Source: Mesostigma viride (Eukaryota > Streptophyta > Mesostigmatophyceae > Mesostigmatales > Mesostigmataceae). From it: a stretch of DNA of 64,000 nt. The notes beneath the pieces are model-generated. The model was not told the DNA's origin. It saw only the letters and a list, made by a program, of their open reading frames with translations, and searched no databases. This document shows, piece after piece, positions 1 to 10,849 of the stretch. Location: assembly GCA_009746045.1 (NCBI GenBank), contig RPFO01000448.1:3082049-3146048 (forward strand), given 5' to 3'. Every line of letters begins with the position of its first letter. The stretch's first letter is position 1. The position numbers were made by a program, and so were the translations under genes.

Positions 1-780
1 GGCGCACCTTGCCCTCGGGGGGGGCAAGACACCCTTGAGCAGAGCGAGGAGGCGAGCGCCCGCTAACCACTCGCGCGCAGCGGGAGGAACGCGACCAGCC
101 GCCAGGTCAATGAGGGTGTCAAAGAGAATGTCCTCGCCCCCATGCCCCACCAGGACCTCCAAGTGCTCGTAGCGCCAGCCCGACGGCCCGGTAGAGGAAG
201 CCCGCGGGACCTCACGCATCACCTCCAGGAAGCAGTCGCGGTCCAGCCGGAGGGGGGCCGGCAGGGGGTCCGGCACGGGCAGCTGGAATCCGGGCTCCGC
301 AGGGTGAAGAGCCTCCAAGGCCGCCAGGGTAGCCGCATTGGCGGGGGCGAGCTTGGCCATTTCCAAGCGGGTCATGGCCCGGCTGAGCTGCCCCTCGCGG
401 ACGAGGCGGATGACGTCGGCGGCCACCCGCTCGAAGTTGACCTCCCCCGACAGCCGGGCCGTGCGCGGGGGCGGCACGCCAAACAGCCCCTCCCAGTCCC
501 CCTGCAGAAAGCGTCGGCAACGGGCAATAACCGCACCCTGGAGGCCGCGCACACCACGCCCGAGAGGGGTGAGGAGCAGGCGGGGGGTCACCATGTGCAG
601 TTTAAAGCCCAGCGGGTCGTCCGGAGCGGCGTGCATGCGCCGGAGAGAAACGATTGCACATTGCGCGAAAAGGCTACGCGCGCGGTGGGGGAGGTCGGTC
701 AGGGTAGACGTCGGGTTGATGGCGCATGCATCCCAGGGAACCGTGTCAAGCCAACGCCAACTGGCCGAGTAGTCGGGCGG
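1..780 (-). pseudogene. Reverse transcriptase N-terminal region (partial, off edge)
   Basis: A long open minus-strand frame without a local ATG runs from about 780 to the left edge. Near 170-120 it contains SSTGPSGWRYEHLEVLVGHG, followed by LAAGRVPP and LLALLKG. This is the typical lead-in of a non-LTR RT (GPSG..yE.l...), after which GKVRPI would be expected. The EGKVR residues are seen only after shifting frame at a run of eight C on the minus strand (bases 16-23), so there is a homopolymer frameshift there or a sequencing error. The catalytic YADD box would lie outside the window. Confidence 0.6.
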
Positions 781-859
781 CGGGGGCTGGGAGCCGGGGG
801 AGCCGAGGCGGGAGGGGGGAGGGGGCCGGGACTGCTGGCCGGTTGAGGGGCCGTTGAGC

Positions 860-1625
860 AACACAGGCGCGCGCGTGCTGAGCGCGCCCGTGAATGGAGT
901 ACACCCGCTGGCAGTGAGCTTCCGGGCACCGGTAACAGCTCATGGCCTGCAGATCCGCCGCGCCGAGATCGGGGTGCACAGCGCGAAGGTGCTGGCAGAG
1001 GAGGTTACGGTTGTGGAACACACCCGCACACGGGGACCCCGTGGGAAGCAGCACGGCACACCGGTGAAGGCCGTCGGCGGGCGCTGAGTGGCGGGGAGCG
1101 GCGCCAGCAAAGGCAGGACGTGGGGCCTGCGGCGTCTCCCCAGCCGGGCCGGCAGGCGCGCGCACCACGACCCGACCAGCGCCCGGCAGGCCCGCCGGGG
1201 CCACGGAGGAGGCAGTGCCCACCGGGGAGACCCCCAGCGGAGGGGGATCGAGAACGCCGGCGCCCCTCCCAGGGGGACTCGCCAGCGCGCCCGCGACCAC
1301 CCCAGGCCCCGGCAACGAGGCCGGGGGCGGAGGCCGAGGGGTCGGGGAGGCAGCTGGCCCCGGGGCCCGGTGGGGACCCGGCAGGGGACCCAGCGAGACC
1401 GGGGGCGGGCCGAGAGGAAGCGCAGTCCCAGGGGGCGGCACAACAGCCCGGCACAACGGGCAGCGCGGCACGGAGTGGAGCAAGCTGCGCGCGATGCACG
1501 CTTGATGGAATGTGTGGCCGCACGCGGGCAGGCGACACAAGCCATCCCCCGGCCGGAAGGGCTCAAGGCAGATGGCACAGGAGCCCGACTCGGGGTCGTC
1601 CCCCTCCAGAAGGGACCGGACATGA
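860..1625 (-). pseudogene. RING-H2 finger and C2H2 region of the retroelement protein
   Basis: Around 1500-1600 the minus strand encodes a RING-H2 pattern: CAIC, then C-x4-CGH-x2-H-x2-C, then CPLC. About 150 residues later (860-1030) two zinc-finger-like motifs follow, one with C-x12-H-x4-H and one with CYRC...CQRVYSIHGRAQHARAC. Pro/Ala-rich linkers separate them. RING-H2 domains usually act as ubiquitin ligases, but a pure nucleic-acid or protein-binding role is possible here. The frame differs from the preceding region near the first RING cysteines. Confidence 0.6.
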
Positions 1626-2395
1626 GGGGGGGGCGGGTCCCAGCCGGCCTCCCAGCAACCCGGGAGGCGGCAATCTGGGCGCGCGAGAGGATGCCGACCG
1701 GTTGGTCAGCCGCGGGGTGCCATTCGTGCGGGATGCCTGCCAACTCCAGGATGTCGTGGAGGAAGGCAGAAACAGGCGTCCCCGCGGTTAGGGGCTGGGC
1801 GCGCCCGGCCGAGTCCACCAAGATGGCCTGGCCGCCCTGAACCGCGATGGGGGCCCCGAACTCCACACGCAGCATGGCGGCCTGCGCCAGGCTGAGGGAG
1901 GTGATGAGAAAGCCCCCACTGGCAACCGGGCCGGGAGGCGGGGCCTGGGCGTCCAAGAAGAGGCGAAGCTGCCGCGGGGACATGAGGCCCAGGTCGGCGC
2001 CGCCCGCGAGGTAGGCCGCCCGCACCGAGACCTGTGCGTCTCGAGCCACCGCCGTGACGAACTCGACCACCGCCTGACCCACCCGCTCGTCCAGGGAAAG
2101 CAGCTCTTCCTGCCGGGCGGCCGGGAGATGCCACGGCAGCCGGCAGCCGGCGTGATATCCTTCCAAGACATACCCCCAAAGAGTCGAGGCCGTCACCGGG
2201 GGGGCGGCGGAAAGAAATGTCGCCCGCACCTGCGCAACTAGGGCCAGGAAGGCCGGGGGCCTAGGGAGCGAGGGGAAGGCGGCCTGGAGCCCGACCGCGT
2301 CCAGCAACAAAGGGCAGTACGCCCAAGAAAAGGTGGCGCGGCCCACCACGCCGACAATGTGCGAGGGCGGCCACGAGGTGAACGCGTGGGCCCGG
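1625..2395 (-). pseudogene. Unassigned middle region of the retroelement protein
   Basis: This open minus-strand frame has normal protein composition, unlike its low-complexity surroundings, and lies between the PHD and RING parts. It is about 250 residues with recognisable hydrophobic patterning (for example LWGYVLEGYHAGCRLPWHL and VSAFLHDILELAGIPHEWHP). I cannot assign a domain. It ends close to 1625, where the RING-H2 motif is picked up in a different frame. Confidence 0.45.
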
Positions 2396-3020
2396 GGGCC
2401 GCCGTCCCACGCGGCAAGGACGGGGGTGGCGGCTGGGTGGCCAACCGCGGCCGGGGGAAGGGAGGCCAGAGCGTCGGGGAGCGAGGGGCCGGGGGCGGGC
2501 GCCGGGGTCGCCAGGCCCGCCGGGGGTCGGCCGGGCTCAGCCCAGGCGACAGCGCCGCGCCCCCGTCGGCGGGGCCAGGCGACGGGTGGGGCCCCGGGGC
2601 CGAGGGCGCCAGGGCCCGAGCAACGGCGGCCCCATCGGGCAGGCCACGGCCCGCCCCGAGGGCCTCGGCAGGGGGGCACACGGGGCAGGGGGCCGGAGCA
2701 CCCAGCGGGGAGGGCAGCCCGGGGGCCCGCCGGGGGGGACAGCGCGGGCACGTCCAGGAGCCCGGCGGGACCCGGTAGAGCCGGGGAGTAAGACACTGCA
2801 AGTGCCACCCGGAATTGCAAGCATCACAAACTAACATGTGGTGCCCGCGGTGCCCGCTCCGGCAGACCTCGCAGACCAAGGAGGGGGAGACCGGGGCGCC
2901 CGAGCCCCCCGCAGCCGGGTCGCCCACCTCCGCAAGAAGGGCCGCAAGCCGAGAGGACCGCCGAGGCGCCAACCGGGGAGCGGGGGAGCCGTTGGGCGAA
3001 GGGGGTCGTGGGTCGTCCAT
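2238..3020 (-). pseudogene. PHD-finger N-terminal part of the retroelement protein
   Basis: The frame starting at ATG 3020 begins MDDPRPP and at about residues 48-92 has a PHD-type C4HC3 pattern: CEVC, then CDAC, GWHLQC and finally CPRC. PHD fingers bind histone H3 tails; in a retroelement this may direct insertion to particular chromatin or bind nucleic acid, which is inference. After the finger the frame becomes Pro/Ala/Arg-rich low-complexity sequence down to 2238, and the more natural continuation (start HIVGVVGRATFSWAYCPLLL) lies in another frame from about 2390. A frameshift between about 2400 and 2750 is therefore likely. Confidence 0.6.
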
Positions 3021-3134
3021 GAACAATCAGGGCAGGCGTGGCAGCCACCGAGGGGGGGGGCGGGGGGTGTGGGGGGCGGAGCCCCCCACGCGGGGGGTTT
3101 GGGGGGCGGCAGCCCCCCAACGCGCTGCGGTCGC

Positions 3135-4480
3135 GGTACCGCCTGCCGTCCGGCACTTTGAAGCCCGCCGGTGCTATAATTCCTATCGTCCACGCATGTT
3201 TTCCCCTGCCTCAAACCGCACGTTGCATTTAAATCTGGAGCCCAAAATTCACTGAAAACGTGTGCCAGCCGGTAGCAAACTGGGCCAAGCTGCCACGGAA
3301 TGGTGGTACCGCCTGCCGTCCGGCACTTTGAAGCCCGCCGGTGCTATAATTCCTATCGTCCACGCATGTTTTCCCCTGCCTCAAACCGCACGTTGCATTT
3401 AAATCTGGAGCCCAAAATTCACTGAAAACGTGTGCCAGCCGGTAGCAAACTGGGCCAAGCTGCCACGGAATGGTGGTACCGCCTGCCGTCCGGCACTTTG
3501 AAGCCCGCCGGTGCTATAATTCCTATCGTCCACGCATGTTTTCCCCTGCCTCAAACCGCACGTTGCATTTAAATCTGGAGCCCAAAATTCACTGAAAACG
3601 TGTGCCAGCCGGTAGCAAACTGGGCCAAGCTGCCACGGAATGGTGGTACCGCCTGCCGTCCGGCACTTTGAAGCCCGCCGGTGCTATAATTCCTATCGTC
3701 CACGCATGTTTTCCCCTGCCTCAAACCGCACGTTGCATTTAAATCTGGAGCCCAAAATTCACTGAAAACGTGTGCCAGCCGGTAGCAAACTGGGCCAAGC
3801 TGCCACGGAATGGTGGTACCGCCTGCCGTCCGGCACTTTGAAGCCCGCCGGTGCTATAATTCCTATCGTCCACGCATGTTTTCCCCTGCCTCAAACCGCA
3901 CGTTGCATTTAAATCTGGAGCCCAAAATTCACTGAAAACGTGTGCCAGCCGGTAGCAAACTGGGCCAAGCTGCCACGGAATGGTGGTACCGCCTGCCGTC
4001 CGGCACTTTGAAGCCCGCCGGTGCTATAATTCCTATCGTCCACGCATGTTTTCCCCTGCCTCAAACCGCACGTTGCATTTAAATCTGGAGCCCAAAATTC
4101 ACTGAAAACGTGTGCCAGCCGGTAGCAAACTGGGCCAAGCTGCCACGGAATGGTGGTACCGCCTGCCGTCCGGCACTTTGAAGCCCGCCGGTGCTATAAT
4201 TCCTATCGTCCACGCATGTTTTCCCCTGCCTCAAACCGCACGTTGCATTTAAATCTGGAGCCCAAAATTCACTGAAAACGTGTGCCAGCCGGTAGCAAAC
4301 TGGGCCAAGCTGCCACGGAATGGTGGTACCGCCTGCCGTCCGGCACTTTGAAGCCCGCCGGTGCTATAATTCCTATCGTCCACGCATGTTTTCCCCTGCC
4401 TCAAACCGCACGTTGCATTTAAATCTGGAGCCCAAAATTCACTGAAAACGTGTGCCAGCCGGTAGCAAACTGGGCCAAGC
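3135..4480 (-). repeat. Tandem array, 170-bp unit x 7.9, upstream of the PHD-type retroelement
   Basis: The block beginning GGTACCGCCTGCC recurs at 3135, 3305, 3475, 3645, 3815, 3985, 4155 and 4325, an exact 170-bp period, and copies look identical by eye. The last unit stops at AAACTGGGCCAAGC (4480). The array lies directly 5' of the minus-strand retroelement and could be promoter monomers of its 5' UTR, as in mouse L1; this role is inferred from position only. Each unit includes GCTATAATTCC (TATA-like on plus) and ATTTAAAT. ORFs inside it are by-products of the repeat. Confidence 0.9.
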
Positions 4481-4673
4481 GGCATATGGTTTTTTAATAC
4501 AGTCTGGCTGGGCTACAATTAACCTGCAGGTGGAGGATGTAAGCTGCCATGGCCCACCTACTCTGGGTGCACAATGTGCACCTTCACCACCATGATGGAT
4601 CATACCTAAAAGAAGGCCTGCATGACATGGGGTGGAAGATGGCTAGGCTATAGCTGGAGCATGGCATCTCAGC

Positions 4674-4721
4674 ATTAATTAATTAATTAATTAATTAATA
4701 GACACGTGACTGCGTCACGTG
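4674..4721 (-). repeat. LINE 3' terminus: 8-bp-stem hairpin plus (TTAA)n tail
   Basis: Bases 4703-4721 are a perfect hairpin (CACGTGAC, loop TGC, GTCACGTG). It is followed on the minus strand by (TTAA)n at 4674-4699. The same hairpin and tail end other LINE copies in this window (34951-34969, 61133-61151, 61866-61905). In stringent LINEs a 3' hairpin is recognised by the RT and the tail grows by template slippage, so this is read as the 3' end of the minus-strand LINE at 4722-5944. Confidence 0.7.
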
Positions 4722-5944
4722 AGCATAAGTCCTCAGTGGGAGGGGAACATGGGATGGAATGGATGGTATAAGCTATCTAGGTCCTAGTTACAGGGGTGTG
4801 GGCACCGCGGCCCGAATCGCTATGAATGCCATACTTGGTCACACGCGGAGCCCCCACAGGCTTGGGGGTGGTCTCCTTCATCACTACTTGCCATCTATCC
4901 TTGCGCACCATCTGCCTCCATATTACAGACAAACCAGGAGGCTGCCCGGGGGTGAGCCCGTCACGTCTAGTGTAGCACATGTCCATGCCGAGTCTATCAC
5001 GAAATGTCCACGGGTGGCGGCCCTGCCGCGCGCGGCCGGGGGCACGCCAGGTGAGGACATATCGCCCAGGCTGGGCGGGCTTGGTGCCAGCTAGTCTATC
5101 TGATGTATCTACCTGATCTGTGCGGGCCAGGTGCCCGGCTAGGCCCAGGCGCCTGTGCCTAATAATGTGGGAAACATAGGGCAAATCAGCGTACAAATCC
5201 TCATTACTAATGTGCAAACCAAAGGGGATGTTAAGGGCCTGGCGCAGCATCTTGGCGACGGCGCCGTCGAGTCGTTGCTCCAGCTCCTGCGTCAGTGCCC
5301 ACGTCTCGGCGCCGTAGGTCAGGATCGTCAGAATGACGACCTTGAAGAGGTCACGCTTGACGATCCGGGGTAGGGCGGGGTTGCTCCACCAGCGGCGGTG
5401 GTCATGGAGGTGCGCCCACGCCATGCCGATCCGTGTCGTCATGTCGTCCTCGCAGTCGGGAAGCCAACTGCCGAGCAGCTTGAAGCGGCCTGAAGGAGGG
5501 TAGTTGACCTCCGCATCGTCTAAGAGGCGGAGTGTGGGTGGGGGCCCTGCCATGCCGAGGGCCAGCTAGGGCCTCCGTTTTGGGGCTGATTTCTAGACCA
5601 ACCGCCCGAGCCTCGAGCGCCAGGCAGTCCAGCCAAAGTTGGGCAGACTCCGGCTTCTCGATGAGCGTGATGTCGTCGGCATAAATGAGGTCAGCTAGTA
5701 AATTCTGCTTGTTAGTCGGCCCCCCTTCCCCAAGCTCGTTCGTGATCGCTAGGCCAGGGGCACGGCCTGCAATGCTAGCAAAGCGAGCACGTGCCTGGCG
5801 CATAACATAATCCACTACAATAATAAACAGGTACGGCGACAGGACGCAAACCTGCCAGACGCCGGTCTGCAGTGTGCATGGTGGGGTAATGCCGTGTTGA
5901 GTGCGCACCAAGTGGTCGACCCCTCATACTGAGCGCCATTACAA
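4722..5944 (-). pseudogene. LINE reverse transcriptase, catalytic and C-terminal part
   Basis: Minus-strand frames 5911-5402 and 5553-4777 together give the RT core and tail. They include GVWQVCVLSPYLFIIVVDYV (RT palm), LIYADDITLI with the catalytic YADD, LEARAVGLEISPKTE, FKLLGSWLPD, and the C-terminal VILTILTYGAETWALT and IRHRRLGLAGHLAR motifs typical of Jockey/CR1/RTE-like ORF2. The two frames overlap around 5400-5550, so there is a frameshift in the DAEV/GRFKLLG region. The N-terminal half is displaced to 9235-9405 by the insertion at 5945-9234. Confidence 0.8.
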
Positions 5945-6112
5945 TTCGTTCAAGTGGTCCGCCGGAGCGGCTGTACAATTTTTCCCAGTGAGCGCGCTGC
6001 CAAGTGTACTTGTGGGCAAATTTTTAGGTGCCCCGTCACTTCGAGGTACTAAAAATTAGGCTACGGTACGAATTCAGCGAATTTCAGCGAATTTTCAGTC
6101 GAACCAAAGGAA

Positions 6113-6143
6113 GTGACGCCAACTACCAAAACGTTTCCGTTAC
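6113..6143. repeat. Subterminal repeat, counterpart of 8660-8820
   Basis: The stretch GACGCCAACTACCAAAACG through TTACG matches the repeat unit found three times at 8660-8820. Its presence on both sides of the LINE at 6247-8655 indicates that the LINE inserted into, and separated, a pre-existing repeat array. Confidence 0.55.
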
Positions 6144-6246
6144 GAATTTTTTTCCGGTGAAATGGGTGTTAGTTTATTTCCATATAACAGTTAAGGTGAC
6201 CCAGGTATGCCAAAAATAGCCTGAAATGCCTAGTACTAAGTTGTGC

Positions 6247-8655
6247 CTAAATTGGGGTGCCCGCATTATAATAAGGCGCGCCCTGCGACCAAGGTAGCCA
6301 TTGTACTGTAGATATATCGTCATCCGGCATAAGTGTAAAGACCTGGTTCATGCCCATGAGTGCATGGAAGACTTCCAGTGGGCTGGGGGTGTCATTGTTA
6401 GGGCCCGGGTCCCATACTTTGTGTTGTTCCGTCGCCAGGAGCCAGTAACGACGCATAGCCAGGTTCCAGGAGGAGATAAACCGGCGGACCACGGCACCTC
6501 TCGTGTACGCGGCACGTAACGTGAATACGGTCTCGTTGCGAACTTGCCATATGGTGTGAAGCATCGTCGTGCGGAGCCATATCCATGCCATCTGGTTGGC
6601 TGTGAGGCTCGCGTCCCGTAATCCCGTGATGCCGAAAATAACCGTAGATAGTGTGACGGTGGTGGGGGGAGCTGTAATAGCCATCCACTTGGCCCATATA
6701 CCCATCAGCCATTGCCAAACCCCTGCGAGTTGGCAGTCCAGAAATCTGTGCTCAATTGTTTCATCTGGAAAGTTGCATAAGCACGCCGCCGCGTGGGAGT
6801 ACCGGTGGTGCAATTGGGAATTGACCCCGATGGCCCGATGCAGAAGCAGGTGCTGGACGTCGGTGGCCCGTTTGTCAACCAATGGGTGATCAACTGCCAA
6901 GGTAATGTTCTTGATCCAGGTGTAGCCCGGCCACTCGGGGGGCCAGCGCAGGCGACCCGGGTGCATCCTATGATTTTTATGTAGAAGTAGCCGGTATCCC
7001 CAGTCTGCCGTGTACTCGAAAAGGCACTTCGTCATGGGGGTGCCGCCAGATGTGAGGACCCACCCAAATTCTAGCGGGTCTAGAGCAAGCGTGTCCAGTC
7101 GCCCCTTGCCAACATGTAGCCATGTGGTGTCGCGTATCACTGTGGTGGGGTCCAGGGGCAACATGCACGCCTGTGACCGTGACCACGGGACCACTCGAAT
7201 GCGGTGACATTGAAATGCTGGAATGTAGGCGTACGATGTAATCAATTTGCCGAGAAGTCCTTGACCGTCGGGTGTCTCCTGGAGCAATTGTATGGTAACG
7301 CCCGTCGACGCGACCGCAACGATGCAGCCCTTATGTATGGACGTGTCGCGATCCGGGTAATAGCTCACCCATTCCCCGACTTGTAGGGGTTTGCGTGGGG
7401 TTGTCATGAGGGTATGCCATCCTGCGGGAATTGCTTGTAGAAGGTTGTCCCAAGCTGGTCGGCTGGGCATGTTTGCGATCCACGCACTGATTTCCGTGTA
7501 TGTTAGGAGGCGATATCGGTCACCGTCAGCCGCGTATAAATCGATGATTCGCGTAACCGGCGGGTTGGCCGTCAAAAAGCCCTCATATGGGTTGCGGCCG
7601 CTTAAAACACCAAACACATTATGCTCACTATCGCGCAGCAAATCATTGAAATATAATGGTTGGCGTGCCACCTCTTCCCGCGTGGTAGGGTGAGCAATTC
7701 TGTCCGGTTTTAGGTTCTTATAACCTTTCCACATACGTGCCCAGTACCATGATAAGCCTTTATACGAAGTGAGCGCACATGTAAGTATTGCTGCCCCCAA
7801 GTGCCATGATGTACCATTGTTGTGGGTATAGGTTGCATGTGGCGAAAGCTTCTTGTGCCAACATACAACCAGGGTGTGCGTTTACGCCTATGAAAGCGGT
7901 TAGGATCTGTTTGGTGTACACTGACCATAAGCGCCACTCCATATTATGTAAGCCCAAGCCTCCTTGAACCCATGGCATATAGGACATGTCCCGATCGATC
8001 CATCCCGGCACCGTGTGTGTTATGATACCCTGCTGTTTCCAAACAAAATTGCTGCCGATTCGTTGGATGATCTTGGTGGTGTACTCGTTAGGTGGGTGAC
8101 CTTGGCAGTAGTAGAGCACTTTGGAGAATAACATTTGGTTGGTGATGAGGACCCTGCCCCGTAGGCTGAGACGGGGAACCGCTGCCCATCTTGATGCCGC
8201 TTGGAGCATGCCTGTGAGTTTGCCACTGTGTGTTGTGTTGTCATACAAAAAGGTGGGGTGTTCAGCAAGACGTCCATCCATAGTGCAGCCGATAGGGCAG
8301 TTGTGTAATAGGTGGTGACCGTCTGGCTGGACCCATGTCACAGGCAGATTAGGGAGTGATAAGCGGGGGGAGGATCCTCTCCCGATGTGCAGCCCCGTGG
8401 ACTTTTGCACGTTACACCGCTGTTGAGAGGCCATAGAGTATGTCGTGATATTCTCCATGATAGCATGCACATCGGTAGTGGAGGTACAGACATTAGTGGT
8501 GTCATCAACATAAGCAGTTTGGAACAAACCTCGCGGTTTACCTTGGATGGGGAAGCCCCTGATCCTGTTGTCGCGAGCGTGCAAAAAGAACAGCCCGGCA
8601 TGCGCAAGAAGAAACAGGAGCGGGGACATGCAGTCGCCTTGTGGGAGTGACCTAG
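6247..8655 (-). pseudogene. LINE ORF2: RT C-terminal half and zf-RVT-like tail, frameshifted
   Basis: From 8655 downward the minus strand reads GSRSLPQGDCMSPLLFLLAH (RT motif B), FQTAYVDDTT with the catalytic YVDD, then LTGMLQAASRW, LSLRGRVLITNQML and WVQGGLGLHN, the thumb/connection region of L1-like plant and algal LINEs. It shifts frame near 7780 into a 517-residue frame ending at 6247. That frame holds a zf-RVT-like patch: HHRYSHAAACLCNFPDETIEHRFLDCQLA. The N-terminal endonuclease and RT fingers are missing (5' truncated at 8655, where the 63-bp repeats begin). One frameshift and the 5' truncation make it a dead copy. Confidence 0.8.
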
Positions 8656-8659
8656 AGCC

Positions 8660-8820
8660 GTTACGAATTTTCAGCCCAACACTCGCGCAAAATGAAGTGA
8701 CGGCAACTACCAAAAAGTTTCCGTTACGAATTTTCACTCCCACACGTTTGCACAAGAGGAAGTGACGGCAACTACCAAAAAGTTTCCGTTACGAATTTTC
8801 AGTCCCACACTTCGCGCAAA
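8660..8820. repeat. Tandem subterminal repeat, 63-65 bp x about 2.5
   Basis: GTTACGAATTTTCA begins units at 8660, 8723 and 8788. Each continues with a variable segment, then AAGTGACGGCAACTACC and AAAAAGTTTCC. The third unit is cut short where the next, 155-bp repeat starts. Confidence 0.7.
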
Positions 8821-9122
8821 TTTTAGTAGGGCTGCACGCAAGCTACCTTTCAAAATTTTGCGCTAGTATGGAACGCATTTCATTCGTCTGGAGGAACGCT
8901 GCCCGCCAACTACCCCCGTTCAGAAAGTTCCGCTGAAATTTACTTGAGATTTGGAAATCTGAACGTCCGCGCAAATTTTAGTAGGGCTGCACGCAAGCTA
9001 CCTTTTGAAATTTTGCGCAAGTATGGAACGCAATTCATTCGTCCGGAGGAATGCTGCTCGTCAACTGCCCCCGTTCAGAAAGTTGCGCCGAACTTTACTT
9101 GAGATTTGGAAATCTGAACGTG
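8813..9122. repeat. Direct repeat, 155 bp x 2
   Basis: Units 8813-8967 and 8968-9122 both run from CGCGCAAATTTTAGTAGGGC to TTGGAAATCTGAACGT with scattered substitutions. They are next to the right terminal inverted repeat and belong to the subterminal part of the 5945-9234 element. Confidence 0.75.
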
Positions 9123-9234
9123 CGGTTGGAGTTTCGCGGGGAAACCCAAGTTCCCTAGTAATTCACCAATGACGCGCTTCGAACACTTGCCCGCTAAAAC
9201 CTAAGCAGCCGCTCCGGCTGGCCACTTAAACGAA

Positions 9235-9405
9235 ACTTGATCGGTGCGGATGACGGTAATCAGGGGAGTGGGGACGCGAGCGCGAGCAAGTACAGCCCAT
9301 AGAGCGTCCCAGAGGACAGAATCAAAAGCCTTGATGAAGTCGACGAAGATCAAGATTGCGGGAAACTCACCAGGTTGCAGGAGAGCGATCTCAGCATGCA
9401 GGCCT
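9235..9405 (-). pseudogene. LINE reverse transcriptase fragment (palm motif A)
   Basis: The minus strand reads GEFPAILIFVDFIKAFDSVL followed by WDALWAVLARARVPTPLITVIR. FVDFIKAFD is RT motif A with its catalytic aspartate. It breaks off at 9235 where the terminal inverted repeat begins and is the missing upstream part of the RT at 4722-5944. Similarity is lost upstream of about 9405. Confidence 0.75.
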
Positions 9406-10849
9406 TAATTGAGCTCCGAGACATCATGATGGTGCAGGTGCACCTAGAGCATGATGAAGTGTCGTTTACATTCCCACCCTTGCAGGAAGTCTGAGCTTAG
9501 AATGTATTAAAAGCCACATGCCCCTTCTCTGGGATATATGTCATGCACTGCTACATACACTCCCAACGGAGTTATGTTCCTAATTAATTAATCTCAGCAG
9601 AGAGTACCTCTCTGCATGGGCAAAGCTAGCATGACTAAATACTCTAACTAAGGCTAATGCATATCATTGGCGGGTGGGAGCCCATCGCGTAGGCAATGAT
9701 ACATGGCCACGTCACTAAGCTTGAGTAGTCTACACCGACTACTGCTATACAGTCCCCCAGGCTGGGGTGCATGGCTGGGGTGGCTGGGCCGGCGGCAGGG
9801 GTCGCCTGCCATGCAGGGCTTGATCGAGGGGAATATAATCCTCATCTGAGCTGTCCTAGCTCTACTGTATGTAATGGCGCAGACAGTAATGGCATGCTTA
9901 GGTACATGCAAGTCCTCCTTGCGGACGTGTGCAGCCTATAGCCCACACGGAAAATCGCCCGGCATGCAGCATGTTGGTGGTCAACTGCGCCGTCCAGCTT
10001 TTTCGCAAGGTCGGCTGTGAAGCTGTCCAGCAGGTCTCCGGGTGCACGGCATCTTGGATGGATTTCGGAGTGCAAGCCCTCTGATATAAACCATACCATC
10101 GATCCGCCACCGTCGCCAACTATATACTAATTTGCCGGCCATATATCTCGTGTGCACGGACCATGAGTGTCCGGCCAGGTACATGGATGTACGGGCCCTG
10201 CCGGGGGGCCCTGCTGGCGTCAGCCAAATGGCCTCGGCGGGATGCACATCCTCCTATATATGACAGGGCCGGCCCGGGCCCGACCACTGATCGCTCGCTA
10301 ATTAAATTCTGGCCAATTACTTTCGCAGGCCCCGCACACATGACGTGGCGCGCCGCATCGGATGTACCCAGTTCAAAGCTATGTGTCACCATTGCTTAAT
10401 TGAGAATGACCTGCATGGCGAGCATGAGGGACCATCGATCAGTGCACGATCTGTGCCCGCACCATCAGTTGACAAGGGAAAATGGGCTGTCATACATTGG
10501 ACAGGCCCACCACCCTGAAGGCTTTGCATGGCCCTGAGTGATCGATCCGGATCTCGATCTTCCCGGCCCCTGCGGCCCACTGCTAGCTAGAGAGGTATGT
10601 AGGCCTCAGGCCTCAAAAGCCATTGCCGCGGCCGGCCGGCCCGTGCATGGCATGAGGATTGCCACTAAGCTATGCCTCGTCTGCCATGATGCTGTTCGTA
10701 GAAGACAGCTCGGATCATGAACATTTTTCCCCATCTAGAGCAGCTAGTTTTGGGGCTTGATGCAGAAGATCTATGTTTTCAACTTTTGTGCTATTATAAT
10801 GAGACGAGAACTCTGTGGCATGTCCTCCGCTCATGGCACGCAAGTACCT
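9406..10849. other. Non-coding stretch with one old LINE 3' tail
   Basis: No gene is supported. At 9508-9590 there is a degenerate 3'-end module (AAAAGCCACATGCCCCTTCTC ... CTCCCAACGGAGTTATG, then AATTAATTAAT) shared with 18303-18403. The rest (9.6-10.85 kb) is mixed sequence with many CCGGCC, GATCGAT and CATGC motifs and only short ORFs with no recognisable domain. Confidence 0.5.

Larger units (their letters stand above)
1..3020 (-). mobile_element. Non-LTR retroelement with PHD, RING-H2, C2H2 and RT start, frameshifted, runs off left edge
   Basis: On the minus strand one can read, in order from 3020 downward, a PHD finger, an unassigned region, a RING-H2 finger, a C2H2 pair and the beginning of a reverse-transcriptase region that leaves the window at base 1. 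The parts lie in different frames, so at least two frameshifts separate them. GC content is very high (long G or C runs), which is unlike the viral element downstream and makes homopolymer indels likely. The ATG at 3020 is the first plausible start; the 170-bp monomers at 3135-4480 lie upstream of it in the same orientation. Zinc-finger modules ahead of RT occur in some algal LINE-like elements. The subfamily cannot be decided because the catalytic RT motifs are outside the window. Confidence 0.7.
5945..9234. mobile_element. TIR-bounded insertion splitting the LINE RT
   Basis: Bases 5945-5973 and 9206-9234 form an inverted pair matching at 26 of 29 positions (shared core GCCGGAGCGGCTG). Outside them, the RT reading resumes on both sides: FVDFIKAFDSVLW at 9235-9405 and YEGSTTW...GVWQVCVLSPYLF from 5930 downward. 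This is the signature of a DNA element inserted into an older LINE. No transposase is visible; the inside is subterminal repeats plus another LINE, so this is a non-autonomous element carrying a nested passenger. I could not identify a clear target-site duplication. Confidence 0.6.

Noticed and set aside
142-2834. Many long plus-strand ORFs (for example 338-772, 1088-1840, 2333-2791)
   Set aside because: They are Arg/Gly/Pro-rich shadows of very GC-rich minus-strand sequence and show no domain, while PHD, RING and RT motifs read on the minus strand.
4249-4485. 78-residue minus-strand ORF inside the tandem array
   Set aside because: It only reads repeat units and has the same phrase twice; it is a product of the 170-bp period.
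10100-10720. Host gene in the CCGGCC-rich stretch
   Set aside because: Only short ORFs on both strands without codon bias or domain.
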